Below, piece by piece: positions 42,251-52,882 of a stretch of DNA of 64,000 nucleotides (its first letter is position 1; every line of letters begins with the position of its first letter). Both the position numbers and the translations under genes were made by a program. The notes beneath the pieces were generated by a model, which did not search any database, had not been told where the DNA came from, and saw only the letters and a list, made by a program, of their open reading frames with translations. The stretch is from Corallium rubrum (taxonomy: Eukaryota > Cnidaria > Anthozoa > Scleralcyonacea > Coralliidae): the NCBI GenBank assembly GCA_964035015.1, contig OZ036016.1, positions 2,366,830-2,430,829 of the forward strand. The letters run 5' to 3'.

Positions 42251-42469
42251 CTCGATATTTTCGACAACAGAGTATTCACGATTTCAGCCAAAGTCAAAAT
42301 CGTACAAATTCACTCTGATCAAACGCTTTGACTCGAAAGGTCAGGAGTTCGTTCTCTCGACTCTAGGGTAGAATATACAAACAGTTCAACACCTTTTAAG
42401 CTCGGGTTTTCTATACATCGTAACACACTGCCTACTTAACACTCTGCTTGTACATCACTGTTGGTAGAA

Positions 42470-42665
42470 ATCGATTGTATAATCATAAAACAAGGTGGTA
42501 AACTGCGGAGAATAGTTTTTATAACGAAATACTGACGTTTTCATCACATTTCACATTGATCAAGGGCTCCACTCGACCACTCGAAACGTCAGTATTTTCG
42601 TTACAAAAAATATTCTCGGCAATGCTTCAAGGCAGTGTTTCAGATAGAGCAAAGTGAAAAGGTAC
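42470..42665. mobile_element. Penelope-like type B fragments, inverted pair
   Basis: AAGGTGGTAAACTGCGGAGA...AACGAAATACTGACGTTTTC, then on the other strand ATCAAGGGCTCCACTCG...CTCGAAACGTCAGTATTTTC...GGCAGTGTTTCAGATAGAGC. Confidence 0.5.
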
Positions 42666-43589
42666 GCAGCATTTGGTGTCATAAAACATTTCTGCGTTTG
42701 AGAGATCCGGCGTACGAGTGATCTTCGCTTCGGCCAGTATTTTAATATTAAGAAGCCCGTCTTGACCACCCTGCGTAAAAATCGCCAACCGTATCACGAC
42801 ACGCGGGTCGCTCGCGTGACAAAAGCTCAAGGGACACGCGGAAGAAATACGATCTTGTGAATGAAATAACGCAATCAAAAGTCCATCCAGTCGCAGTCGC
42901 TAACGAAGTGTAGACAACGGTCACAGTAGCTGTGTGAGTCCAGGATTTCAAAGCTGTCAACCTTCGTGTTTAATATCGGGCTGCATAGCAACGATTATTG
43001 TATATCACTCCATACTACTCACGCAACCGTTGTCTGTGCGTATTGTACAATGAACATCAATCAATGTTTAAATCCCACTCCGATTTAAGCGGATTGAGTG
43101 TTCAAGCCAAGTCTCGCATGTTCTTTCTCCTTGTTTACATGAAGAAGATTGAAAGTTTTTCACCTGATCGAAACGAATGGCTGAAATCAATCCACGCAGT
43201 GGAGTGGATTGACTTGAGATTCAAGAAGCAAGGATCGTCTTGAATGTCTCCAATCTGATTCATGTAAACACGGTTTGACTTAAAAATGACTTGATACGCG
43301 TGAGTGAAGTTGGTGCGTGTCGTGCTAAATGGCAGACATCGAGGGAAGCACAGAAAATAGTGTTCCAAAACTGAAAACAGTGTTCCAAACAGATGTGTCC
43401 GGATTGATTAATAATAGCAATACGCATGAAACGACTGAGAGTAACTGTCAAAATGGAATACAAAAAAACAATGCGTAACAACAGATAACTAAAACATTAA
43501 AAGGTTGAAGCCGTAGGAATAACTTTATAGTATATAAACAATGACTTATGAACCCACACGCAAAGCTTGTCAATAGATAAAATCGACAG
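42666..43589. other. intergenic
   Basis: A small mirror AATCAATCCACGC/GTGGATTGACTT near 43186-43215; nothing coding recognised. Confidence 0.3.
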
Positions 43590-43693
43590 TTAACTCTTTC
43601 CCCATCAAACAGTACAATGCCTTATTCTATACTCTCGCTAACACTAGATGATTATATACTCGTCAAGAGACCAAGCAGGGAGGCAAAAGGTTA
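43590..43693. mobile_element. short hairpin MITE copy beside (TA)n
   Basis: TTAACTCTTTCCCCATC ... CTCTCGCTAACACTAGATGA ... GGCAAAAGGTTATTAA; a divergent inverted copy, followed by the (TA)n at 43705-43773. Confidence 0.5.
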
Positions 43694-43700
43694 TTAATTA

Positions 43701-43773
<73 letters not shown>

Positions 43774-43777
<4 letters not shown>

Positions 43778-44108
43778 AACTAGAAAGCAGATGACTCACT
43801 ATGTTGCATGGCTGAGAATGAGACTTGATGGTGCAGCCGTTACAGATCCAAAAAGCGATACACCGAAAATTTGTCCCTATCTTCTGCCAAAATATACTGA
43901 CTACAGGAGGTCTAATGTATCGCTCTTCATTCGCCTGAAACGCTACACCTCCCACGATCAGCATTTCGGAAATATACCAACCCCCACATAATTCTGAATA
44001 TTTATAATACACTGCCTACGTAACATTGTTTTTATATCTAGTCCAGAAAGTTTATGTTTGGTCAGTCACCCCTTTTCGCCCCCAGCCTGGAGGCGTTAGC
44101 CAGAGTAA
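43774..44108. other. intergenic
   Basis: No supported feature apart from hairpin-MITE debris (GGCGTTAGCCAGAGTAAA) at 44091-44108. Confidence 0.35.
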
Positions 44109-44258
44109 AGCCGGTTTTCCACTAGGCGATTTTTTTCGCGCGAAGAGACTTTCTTTTGTTCGAATTCAATAGATTTCTGATTAGTTCCAGCTCAGACCTC
44201 ATGAGACAAAAGAAAAAGTCGCTTCGCGCGAAAAAAGTCGCCCAGTGGAAAACCGGCT
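44109..44258. mobile_element. fold-back MITE, AGCCGGTTTTCCACT ends
   Basis: AGCCGGTTTTCCACTAGGCG ... CGCCCAGTGGAAAACCGGCT, then TTTTTTCGCGCGAAG and its mirror. 150 bp, almost perfect arms of about 40 bp. Confidence 0.82.
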
Positions 44259-45110
44259 TTGGGCAACTTAACAGGGCATAGCGCCCATGAGAGAACTGAG
44301 TTAACGTTGTTGAGCTCGGTTTAACTATTGTGATTCCAAACCAGCTCTCCCCTCTTGACAAACGACAAGTATAATCATCTGGCATTCGCCAGAGGAAAAT
44401 ACTAAGGAGGCACCTGTGGTAGTTAAAAGGCAATTATTCAGGTTATTCAGTTAAAAGGCAACGTGGCTTTATAATTATGGGCACCCGTTGATTAACCCAT
44501 TAGGCCACATAAAAAAAAATTACTTGTTTAGCGTCCCCGAAAATTTAGTGCAAAAACTCTGGACGGGTTCAGACCTTGAACTTATTCTCGTACCCAGACC
44601 CTTGCATGTTCCACACCTGCGCATTAAGTTATTATAAACCTCAATACTACAATACAATACAATAAATTTTATTTAAACACGATTAGAATTTAAAGTTTGT
44701 GCTATCTCACCCATTTCCGGTGGTAATCATAGCCGCAAACGACAGGAAAAGCGTCTCATTTTCTAAATTGGAACCATTCATCCTCATGGACTCAACGAAC
44801 GTTTTTCTTTTATTTAACACTTCTGAAGATGCTGTTTTTGTATTAGCAAGGGCAGACATAAACAGTGTTTTCACTTTACTTCTCCATTCTTTACTCTCTA
44901 TTTTTTACTCTCCTTTTTTTACTTATCGATGGTGAGAATAGCAAATGGCTTTCGCATCTCATTATTTATTTGTTATTGTTACTTTGCTCTGATTGGCTTA
45001 TTCTTTTGAATCTCATTATTAGTTTGTCTTGGTTACCTTTATCTGATTGGCTAATTTTTATTACGTGATTATCTCGCGTATATAAGCTCGTTGTTTGTTT
45101 TACTCTTTAC
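44259..45110. other. intergenic, T-rich
   Basis: Hairpin-MITE debris at 44370-44403; two imperfect copies of a TCTCATTATT...TCTGATTGGCT unit (44957-45060). No gene. Confidence 0.4.
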
Positions 45111-45200
45111 GTTTCTCTCTGACGAAGGGCCTTCGCTCGAAACGTTAGACCACTTACGTTCTCTGTTTCGGCAGTATTAACTTACTATACCATATTTCGA
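45111..45200 (+). mobile_element. Penelope-like/hammerhead-like fragment, type A
   Basis: Core 45119-45142: CTGACGA-A-GGGC-CTTC-GCTC-GAAA, in which GGGC and GCUC can pair. Tail CGTTAGACCACTTACGTTCT then CTGTTTCGGCAG and TATACCATATTTCGATT. Confidence 0.55.
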
Positions 45201-45259
45201 TTAGAATTAAAGCATACAGCTTGTGGGGTCGTGTATTTAAGTCCATAAACTCAGTTGCA

Positions 45260-45376
45260 CCAGGTTATACTATGTTCATAGCTAGAGGAATATTTAATAC
45301 TCCTCCCCGCATAGGCACAGGTTATACTATGTCCATAGCTAGGGGAATATTTAATACTCCTCCCCGCATAGGCACC
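45260..45376 (+). repeat. 56-bp tandem duplication
   Basis: GGTTATACTATGTTCATAGC...CCTCCCCGCATAGGCAC twice with three substitutions. Confidence 0.85.
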
Positions 45377-45512
45377 ATACAACCCAATGCAACCACAAAA
45401 TCATATTACAAGGAAAAAAGAAAGAAAATACTGTACATATCAATACAATTTAAAACAATCTTCATGCCTAGGTGCAGTTTGCACAGATTCCGCCTCAAAA
45501 TTTATAAACCTT

Positions 45513-46009
45513 AGGATGGCTGCTCTCTTTATCCTCTTACCAAAAGTGGTGTCAACTGTTATAAAGTACTGGGGGTGATCTTACAGGAAGACCTAAAGTG
45601 GAACGCCCACATTAACTCGATCTCGATCACCCTCAAAGCTGCCAAGAGGCTTCGTATCTTGCGTGTGTTATGCAACTCCAGCGTTCCAGCTCAAGACCTC
45701 ATAACTATATACACTTCACTTATTAGATCTATTCTTGAATATTGTTGCGCGGTCTGGAGTACTTCCATCCGGCCCCTCTACCTCTCAGACAAGCTAGAAA
45801 AGATACAGCGTCGTGCTTTACGTATTCTCTAGCCGTATCGCCGTGACGTTCTTTGCATGAAAATCCTGAACAAAACTTCTGTACCATCATCGCGCCTCAA
45901 CCATTTCCTACCTCCGACCCGGGCCGGTCATTATAGCCTCTTTAGATGCAGAACCGACAGGTTCAAGAAGAGTTTCTTCCCATCAATGTGTTCATCGAAC
46001 TGTAAATAA
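45513..46009 (+). pseudogene. LINE reverse-transcriptase C-terminal fragment
   Basis: One frame reads SGVNCYKVLGVILQEDLKWN, AHINSISITLKAAKRLRILR and IYTSLIRSILEYCCAVWSTS, then DKLEKIQRRALRIL. After an in-frame TAG at 45830-45832 it continues YRRDVLCMKILNKTSVPSSR ... FRCRTDRFKKSFFPSMCSSN to a stop at 46007. The (V/L)LGV.(L/I)...L.W..HI, LI.S.LEY...VW and KIQ..A.R(I/L) blocks are typical of the region after the RT domain in CR1/L2/Jockey-type LINEs. 5'-truncated and mutated. Confidence 0.82.
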
Positions 46010-46100
46010 TGAAATGCCCAATGTTACTTATAATATACCTAATTCTCTCCTGGCATTACCACATTATATATACAGAACTCGCGATCAAGCTCTCGGCAAC

Positions 46101-46266
46101 GCCCTCCGTGGCTCAGTGGTCAGAGCATTGTACTAGAATCGCAAGGTCGTGGGTTCAATTCCTGCCGGAAGGCCTGTGTAGTTGCATTTTGCGCAACTGG
46201 TCCCAGTTTGGTCTTAAAATGTATATATTCTACACTCGAATTTTCCTTCACCCAAAATCTTTTGTA
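46101..46266 (+). mobile_element. tRNA-derived SINE
   Basis: Head GCCCTCCGTGGCTCAGTGGT...CAGAGCA (A box) and GGTCGTGGGTTCAATTCCTG (B box), about 73 nt, foldable into D and T arms. A mismatched anticodon stem and imperfect acceptor argue against a functional tRNA. Body CTGTGTAGTTGCATTTTGCG, tail ACACTCGAATTTTCCTTCAC + CCAAAATC shared with 29053-29154. Confidence 0.72.
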
Positions 46267-46914
46267 AATAATTACTGATTGACTTAATATTTGTAGCATA
46301 GCTTTTATAAATAGTTTTCCCTTTGTATTATAGCTGACTATATTAAAATATCATTAATAATTCATGACGAAAACACAAAATAAATCAATACCGTAGCAGT
46401 GGTTGTAAATGGGATACATGCAGCATCGTCCTGATTTACATAAACTTTAGCTTCGATTTTCTCGGCTAAAACAGACCGTATCCCCCAAATAGTTGGTGAA
46501 CTTGATTACTTAGATGCATTTGTATTTTAAGAAAGATACAGCATTCGCAGCCGAACTGTATCTGATTTACTACGGCTCGCATGCAGCTCGCCTTGTAAAT
46601 CAGATACAGCTTGACTGCTCATGATGTATCTATTACTTGTAATTTATCTATTTAATATTGTAATACCAGTTCCTCGAAACTTTTTAAATTGTTACTTTTA
46701 TCGTTTTACCATTGTAAAAATACGGCAATTCACGCCAAGTGCGAAAGTATTTCAAATAAACCATTTATTTATTTATTTAACATTAATCCTAAAATTATCG
46801 GCAGAGTTTTGGTGACCTCAAAAGTTGCCTAACGTGGTTTAGTAGAATTTTACTTCAATTACTTGTCAAAAAGCTGTCTGTCACTAAACGTGGCGGTTAA
46901 TGCTTTCAAACGTT
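46267..46914. other. intergenic
   Basis: One hairpin GTATCTGATTTAC/GTAAATCAGATAC (about 46558-46606). No gene. Confidence 0.35.
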
Positions 46915-47450
46915 GCGTTGAGTTTGGGTTTTGCTCGAGGGTCGAGGGTTGCAAGTCGAGGGTAGTTGGTCGAGGGCCGTGAAATACACTAAAATTATTT
47001 TGAAATATAATAAATATGAATAAGTAAAAAACTTGTTGCGGCATTCAAAACTCTTGTCGCGGCATTTACGCAAAGTGAATAGTGCTTCAATGTTTTGGAA
47101 AACCTCTCCGGAAGGTCCGATTCACCATTTCCTGCAGGCGTGGCTTTCCAAGACGGGTAAAAATTGTCTGGCATTAGAGTAAAAAGATGACGTTTACCCG
47201 CTCAGTTTAAAAGTTCTTTTGGACAGGATTTATGTAGACACATTGACTAAATATTTCCCGTGTCATTCAGTGCCGAGTAAACGGCTTGTCGCGCGCATGA
47301 AGTGTCCAATAAGTATATATCTTCCACCTGAATATTATTTGCGCCGCTAGAAGGAAATTATATGCGTAAATTTTAGCGTATTTTACGACCCTCGAGCAAT
47401 TTAACTATACCCTCGACTTGCAACACTCGACCCAAACTCTGTTGCGTTTA
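46915..47450. mobile_element. MITE with TCGAGGG(T) repeats
   Basis: GTTGCGTTGAGTTTGGG...GGTTGCAAGTCGAGGGTA and the mirrored TACCCTCGACTTGCAACACT + CGACCCAAACTCTGTTGCG; four GTCGAGGG words in the left arm. Ends inferred. Confidence 0.55.
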
Positions 47451-47503
47451 GTATTCGATACGGTGGACCCGTATCGAACCTCTGGAACCTCGTAACCTAC
47501 ATA

Positions 47504-48184
47504 CAGGGATTATTTTAACGTGCAGTGATAACCAATTTGTGCAGTGATAAATGAGACTTGTTCAGTGATAAGCGCAATTTTGTGCAGTGATAAATTTTTC
47601 TTTAATATTTAAGAATGTGTGTTATTCGTGAAAGGATTGCATCAGAAACTATGTTCAAAGGCACAGTACGTACTACATTCCAACATATACTATATTTAAT
47701 ATCAATATTTAAATTAGCAAATACACAAATAAGACGATAAGTTAAAGGACCCTGGTCCACTATCTTCTGATAACGTTAGCGTACCGTAAACTAACAGCCT
47801 TATGCCCTTAATTTCAACTTTCAAGATACATGAATGAGTGTAGCTACTATAGCAGGCCCTACCGCCCTAATAAACAAAAGTCTGGTGTTCTTACTATTTA
47901 GCCAGACTACCCAACGGTACCAACCAGCCAACCCCACATAACATGCTTGGGGCTTCTCTCAGGTCGATGCGTCTGTGTCCGTGTGCTACTGTTTTACCAT
48001 TGTTACTTTGAAAATGCGAATGTATGCTGTGCGAAAGGGTTAAATCATTAAAAATTGGGAAAAGGAGCGCCGCTTATGTATACTCGGTGCTCCATCGCTG
48101 TTTAACGTGCTACTGTCTGAAGTTAGGTTTTATGCCTTTTTCAGCTCTTTGTGCAGTGATAAAAATTCCTTAAAATAATCCCTG
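47504..48184. mobile_element. hAT-type MITE, 8-bp duplication CCTACATA
   Basis: CAGGGATTATTTTAA / TTAAAATAATCCCTG with exact CCTACATA at 47496-47503 and 48185-48192. GTGCAGTGATAA occurs four times just inside the left end and once inside the right end, as expected for hAT subterminal binding repeats. No transposase. Confidence 0.9.
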
Positions 48185-48194
48185 CCTACATAAT

Positions 48195-48295
48195 TCGTCT
48201 AAAATTTCTTAAGGGTTCCGCGCGAAACGTCAGTATTTCGTTGCTAAAAATGTCGGCAGTTCACCACCTTTTCAATTTGCTCTATCCTTTGGGAT
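48195..48295 (+). mobile_element. Penelope-like fragment, type B tail
   Basis: GCGCGAAACGTCAGTATTTC, GTTGCTAAAAATGTCGGCAG and CACCACCTTTTCAATTTGCT + CTATCC; lacks the CTGANGA half. Confidence 0.5.
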
Positions 48296-48639
48296 GTTTT
48301 TTACAATTTTTATTTTGTTCTTTTTAGGGGGCCGATATTGGCCCTATATCCACACTGAACAGGTGCCTGACAATATAGTGGGCGTTCAGAGTTATTTTGA
48401 CTACTCGCAGCTCATATGCATGTGGAGGAGCCGCCTGTTCCGTTAGTTGGTATCCGAAGACATAACACAGCACAGGTCAACACCGCGGCAAGCGGTAAAA
48501 CAAACAGTGCTAGCGCTCTAGTGACCTAAGTGATCTGTGATGTCTCATCCATGTCTGGACGTTCCTGATTGATGTTCATATAAATATAACGCGGGTAAGT
48601 AATTTTATGTACTGTTTAATAAACGAGCAGGAGTGTTTT

Positions 48640-48815
48640 ATCAGATGTAAAGACTGCCATCATCGACTGCATTGGTGCCGCCATCTTAGATTTGATGACG
48701 TAGAATGGTTGTCCTTGTTATTCCAAGACAATGGTTTCATTGTTTCGGGACAATAAATGCAACATTATGACGTCATTAAATCCAAGATGGCGGCGTCCAT
48801 GATGCCTATTTGTTC
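48640..48815. mobile_element. fold-back repeat, GCCGCCATCTT...GATGACGT
   Basis: GCCGCCATCTTAGATTTGAT + GACGTAG and mirrored GACGTCATTAAATCCAAGAT + GGCGGCG; CATTGT words between. Related words at 50518, 51400-51525 and 54478-54530. Confidence 0.6.
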
Positions 48816-48833
48816 CAGTGAGCTTTACACTTT

Positions 48834-49456
48834 AAGCCTGGTTTCCATATAGTTGTAATTGTTGTAATTCAAATTGACGATTCGCTCGAACTCAGGACTT
48901 CTCAGTTTTTAAAATGCTTAAATGAGCTAAATATGGTATTCAAAAACAAATTGGAAGACTAAAAGTTTGTTTGTAATCACTCTTACAGGATATATATAAC
49001 AATATAGCATGCAGTATTTACAAGTGCAGTAATTTTGCCGCTTTGAGTCCCATGTTTCGTGAAAGTTTAAGGACATTTGCGAACGTTGGGTTCGGAGTTT
49101 GGCGCTCAAGTCTTCCACCTTAGTCATTTGGTAGACTTCTTTAACAAAATCGAGATTTTTTTAAAGGATTTGGCCAGTTTTTGTAATGAATTTGGTCTTT
49201 TAGGTTGCAAAACCGTAGCGAAAAGTCGCCGACTGTCGGCGATTGATGTTTCCATTAACTGTTGTTGCATCGGCGACTGTAATTGTTGTAGAAGTTGAAC
49301 TGGGTTCAACTTCTACAACCGAGTCGGCGATCGATCGCCGATTGCATTACAACAATTACAACTCGTGTTTCCATTAAATCGCAATTGTTGTAAGACTTGA
49401 TCGGCGACAGTAGGCGACTGAATTACAACAATTACACATATATGGAAACCAGGCTT
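48834..49456. mobile_element. MITE with AAGCCTGGTTTCCATAT ends
   Basis: AAGCCTGGTTTCCATATAGT ... ATATGGAAACCAGGCTT; GTTGTAATTGTTGTAAT mirrored by TACAACAATTAC. Interior palindrome GAAGTTGAACTGGGTTCAAC(TTC) and several TCGGCGA words. Confidence 0.8.
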
Positions 49457-49495
49457 TCCTGGACTGATATCTTTGACTTGTCGATCGAAGCCAAA

Positions 49496-49935
49496 CGTAG
49501 CTGGACATGAAGGTCTGAAGTACGTATAGTTTCAGTCTCCTACTAGTCCTAAGCGTTCTATCAACCCAACATGTCCTCTCACTTGACTAGTATCATGATA
49601 ATCATCATTTCTTCACACAGTCGAATATGATGATGATCATGATACTCAAGTGAGATTCTGTCCCACATGCGGGATGTTAAACTAAATTGCATATAACAAA
49701 AGAACCATTAGGGGTGTTGTGGTCGGGGTCTGAGAGGCGGGAGTTGAGTTGGGGCTAGGGAATTCTTTTTTTAAAATGATGATTATTGTTAATTCAACGA
49801 CATCTCACAAATGACGATAATCATCATTTCGAAATGAGAGGATATGCTGAGCAACCGGATCAGGCTTGATCGGACCGCGTAGGAGCCTGAAACTATACGT
49901 ACTTCAGACCTTCATGTCCACTATGTTTGGCGTCA
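49496..49935. mobile_element. fold-back, GGACATGAAGGTCTGAAGTAC ends
   Basis: GTAGCTGGACATGAAGGTCT, GAAGTACGTATAGTTTCAG and mirrored CTGAAACTATACGTACTTCA + GACCTTCATGTCCACTATG; also an ATGATGATCATGATAC palindromic region. A shorter relative is 52240-52400. Confidence 0.7.
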
Positions 49936-49944
49936 ATTGTCCAA

Positions 49945-50480
49945 CAAGAAATATCATAAATCCCGCCATCCCAACCAATTTCCCCTTCAAATCCCGTTAT
50001 TCCGCCATGCTTTTAAATCTTAATTTCCCGTTCCCGCCATTTTTTTTCTGATATTGTTTAAATGACAAGATTAATTCCGTGGTTTGGGAGCAACAATGTC
50101 AACAATAGGGTCAACTAGGATACTGATAGGCAAATTGAGGGGTAACAGGCGAATGAAAAGTATAAGTGAAGCAATATATGGTCTCTAAATATATCTCTAA
50201 ATTGTCTAAATTTATTTGATTATTTATTTTGTAGGGCATGATGGTTAATCTGACAGCACAAAAAACAAAACAAAACAAAAATAAAAACACTAGAAATTTT
50301 GGTCACAAATCCCGTATCCCGCTAAATCATGCGCTTCTTTCCCGCATCACGCCATGATTTGTTTATTTATCCCGCTTCCCGCGATGATACAAAATCCCGC
50401 TTCCCGCTTGGTATTTTTCTTGAAATCCAGAATCCCACTTGAAATTTTGGCCTTTTCCGCCATCCCGAAAAACCGGTACA
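49945..50480 (-). repeat. ATCCCGC-rich degenerate repeat
   Basis: TCCCGC(C/T) occurs more than a dozen times in two clusters (49955-50045, 50305-50470), for example AAATCCCGCTTCCCGC. Unit length is irregular. Origin unknown. Confidence 0.55.
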
Positions 50481-50549
50481 AGCCCCTCAGTCCAGTTATG
50501 TATAGACTGCTCACTGCCGCCATCTTGGATTTGGTGACGTCAAATAATT

Positions 50550-50696
50550 AACAAGTATTGGACTCGGTTTTCACAAAATATCGTGATTTGTCAGTGGCGA
50601 GCAGATTAATTATTTGTCGAAGGCAGAGGCAAATAACTAAATTGCGAGACACTGATATATCACGATATTTTGTGAAAACCGAGTTCAATAATTGTT
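50550..50696. repeat. fold-back, TATTGGACTCGGTTTTCAC arms
   Basis: GTATTGGACTCGGTTTTCAC + AAAATATCGTGAT mirrored at 50660-50696; loop AATTATTTGTCGAAGG. Confidence 0.72.
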
Positions 50697-50917
50697 TTAT
50701 TATTCAATTTATTTTTATTTGACATTGTTTACCTGTAATTTTGTCCGTTGGCACGAAGTTGAGTATAATGCGCATGAGCAACATTTTTGCTGCAAAACAA
50801 CATTTCCCGCTAATGCGCATGAGCAGACTATTATTTGTAAGGCAGTTGTTTGCAGGTGACGAAACGATCCCTCAACCAATTAAAAGCAAAATAAAAATAA
50901 GTCGAATAATAATATAC

Positions 50918-51053
50918 ACTTAATGTCTGCTCCCGAGGGAAACAGTTAGTTTTGTTTTCCCGAGAGTCTTGATATTTCGAAGTCGAGGGAAACATCGAGA
51001 CTTGAGGGAAAACGAAACTAACTGTTTCCCGAGGGAGCAGACATATTAAGTGT
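50918..51053. mobile_element. fold-back, ACACTTAATGTCTGCTCCC arms
   Basis: ACACTTAATGTCTGCTCCCG + AGGGAAACAGTTAGTTT and nearly perfect mirror. Inner CGAGGGAAA words. Similar style to 21600-22010. Confidence 0.78.
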
Positions 51054-51488
51054 TTTGTTATATAGCTTGAGTTTCGTTGAATAATTTCGACGTTTATCAA
51101 GGGAATGTACACAAAAGACAAACGCTATTAAGACTTACCAAAACATATTTCGCCTGGCTCCGTAATTTCACTTCAACCAAACAAATATAAGTCTCAGAAC
51201 AAAAGAACAGCAATACATTTCTCCCACATGCTTTGAAGACCTATAAATATTCTTTTTTTTTGTACCAAACAAGCTTTTGTTTATAGGATGCCGTGAAGAG
51301 TTTAAAGTTCTAGTGTTGCCCGCTCGGTAGACATTGAAATTTAGCTAAGGTCATGTGACCAATGACAGTCATCGTTGCATCCAGTGAAACTCTAGCTATA
51401 TAACAATTGCGATTATTGTCCGAAAACAATGAAACCATTGTCTTGGAATAACAAGTGCAAACATTTTAGTATTTTATGTCATCAAATC

Positions 51489-51523
51489 CAATATGGCGAC
51501 GCCCAAAAGGCGTCGCCATATTG
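51489..51523. repeat. perfect palindrome CAATATGGCGACGCC
   Basis: CCAATATGGCGACGCC-CAAAAG-GCGTCGCCATATTG, 15-16-bp arms. Confidence 0.85.
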
Positions 51524-51527
51524 ATCT

Positions 51528-52214
51528 CCACTGATCTCTAAATAAACTGGATGGGCCCTTCCCTATGACCAGCAGTCAAACATTTCGTGGCAGTCGCCAC
51601 CATCTTACGTAGTGGAACATATGACGTATTGCGGCCTTACAACTCGTTCCCAATCCTAAAGTTGACTAGCATAAGCAATCTTGACGTCAGCACGGTCAGA
51701 TTATCCGGAGGTAGGAATATTATGTGTGCTGTGCTGGGGGAGTCGGAAAAGCCGTAAAGCAAACAACAGATGCCGGTTCGTTTAGTTTTCACTGTTTAAC
51801 AACAAATACAGTCAAACGATGGCAAGTACACAACACGAAATATTGTTAAGGCATTAAGATTACTATAAAAGCTTGGAATTGAATTCTTCGTAGATTTTAT
51901 AGTCTGTTTTCCAGTTTATATTATCGTGAAGTTTCTTCGTTGTCGGCACTGAAGAAAAACAACGAAATTTAAAGGTTTCATAGCTCAGTAACAGAAACAA
52001 ATACAAGAAATTAACGTCTTAAACCTTATTAAGTACTTCTTGTGTCCTTACATTCGTTTAAATTTTCTTAAAATAACTCTTTTTGTCTGTTTTCAATCTA
52101 CGAAAGCTATGAACTTCAGTGGCAGCCATCTTGGGTAGTGGTCACGTCATCATACAACTGGCACGCAAAATCCGGCCCAATGGCCCATCCAGTTGTATAT
52201 AGAAATCAGTGGTT
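51528..52214. mobile_element. MITE, CCACTGATNTCTA...ACTGGATGGGCC ends
   Basis: CCACTGATCTCTAAATAAAC + TGGATGGGCC mirrored by GGCCCATCCAGTTGTATATA + GAAATCAGTGG. About 690 bp, non-coding. Confidence 0.68.
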
Positions 52215-52239
52215 CAACCCAGTAAACTCTGTTTATAAC

Positions 52240-52400
52240 AGGAATGATATCTTCTAGTCGTCGGCCGAGCAAAGATTGAAGTCTCCTTACCTACGTGATA
52301 TTTTGACCAGATAAGGCTCTGATCAGGCTGCGTAGAGGATTGAAACTACATATACTTCAGATCTACGTATCCGACTTCAATCGACGAGTCAGAGATATCA
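52240..52400. mobile_element. short relative of the 49496 fold-back
   Basis: GATATCTTCTAGTCGTCGGC...GATTGAAGTC and mirrored GACTTCAATCGACGAGTCAG + AGATATC; ATATACTTCAGATCTACG as in 49496-49935. Confidence 0.5.
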
Positions 52401-52424
52401 GTCCAGTTATGTTTATACAATACT

Positions 52425-52742
52425 CTGGTTGCTATGCGTGTTTTCATTGGTTGTTGCCCATGATCTATTAGAGGACAGACACATGGACACGTCAGATCGC
52501 GTCAGCTGACTTGCTATTTTCTTTCTTCATGCCCCAAAATCCGTCAAGAGTTTTGAAAAAACCTTTTAAATGTTTGTATTGTATAAAACAAATAGATTCC
52601 ATTTTTTTGTTGTCTGTTCAGTTATAGATGCACAGAAGACGTCACAACGTGGTAAGAACATCAATGTCGCTCGACTGCGTTGTGACATCATCTGTGCATC
52701 TATAACTGAACAGACAACGGCAAAATGGAATCTATTTGTTAA
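52425..52742. mobile_element. palindrome-plus-tail repeat, copy 2 (inverted)
   Basis: Tail TATGCGTGTTTTCATTGGTT ... TTCTTCATGCCCCAAAATCC then palindrome 52587-52742 with GTTGTCTGTTCAGTTATA and mirror. Same structure as 20494-20830 in opposite orientation. Confidence 0.72.
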
Positions 52743-52882
52743 ATAGAGCTCCCTCCAACAAATTCTCGGTTTTCACTCACGTGATCGCTGGGCCCGTTAG
52801 GGTAGTGAAACAATACAAAATATTTGAATAAGAATAGAGTTAAATTCCCATAGGATAAAGATTGTGCAACAACATGGCCGCC

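Noticed and set aside
46101..46173. Functional tRNA gene
   Set aside because: A and B boxes are present, but the anticodon stem is mismatched and a SINE body and tail follow directly.
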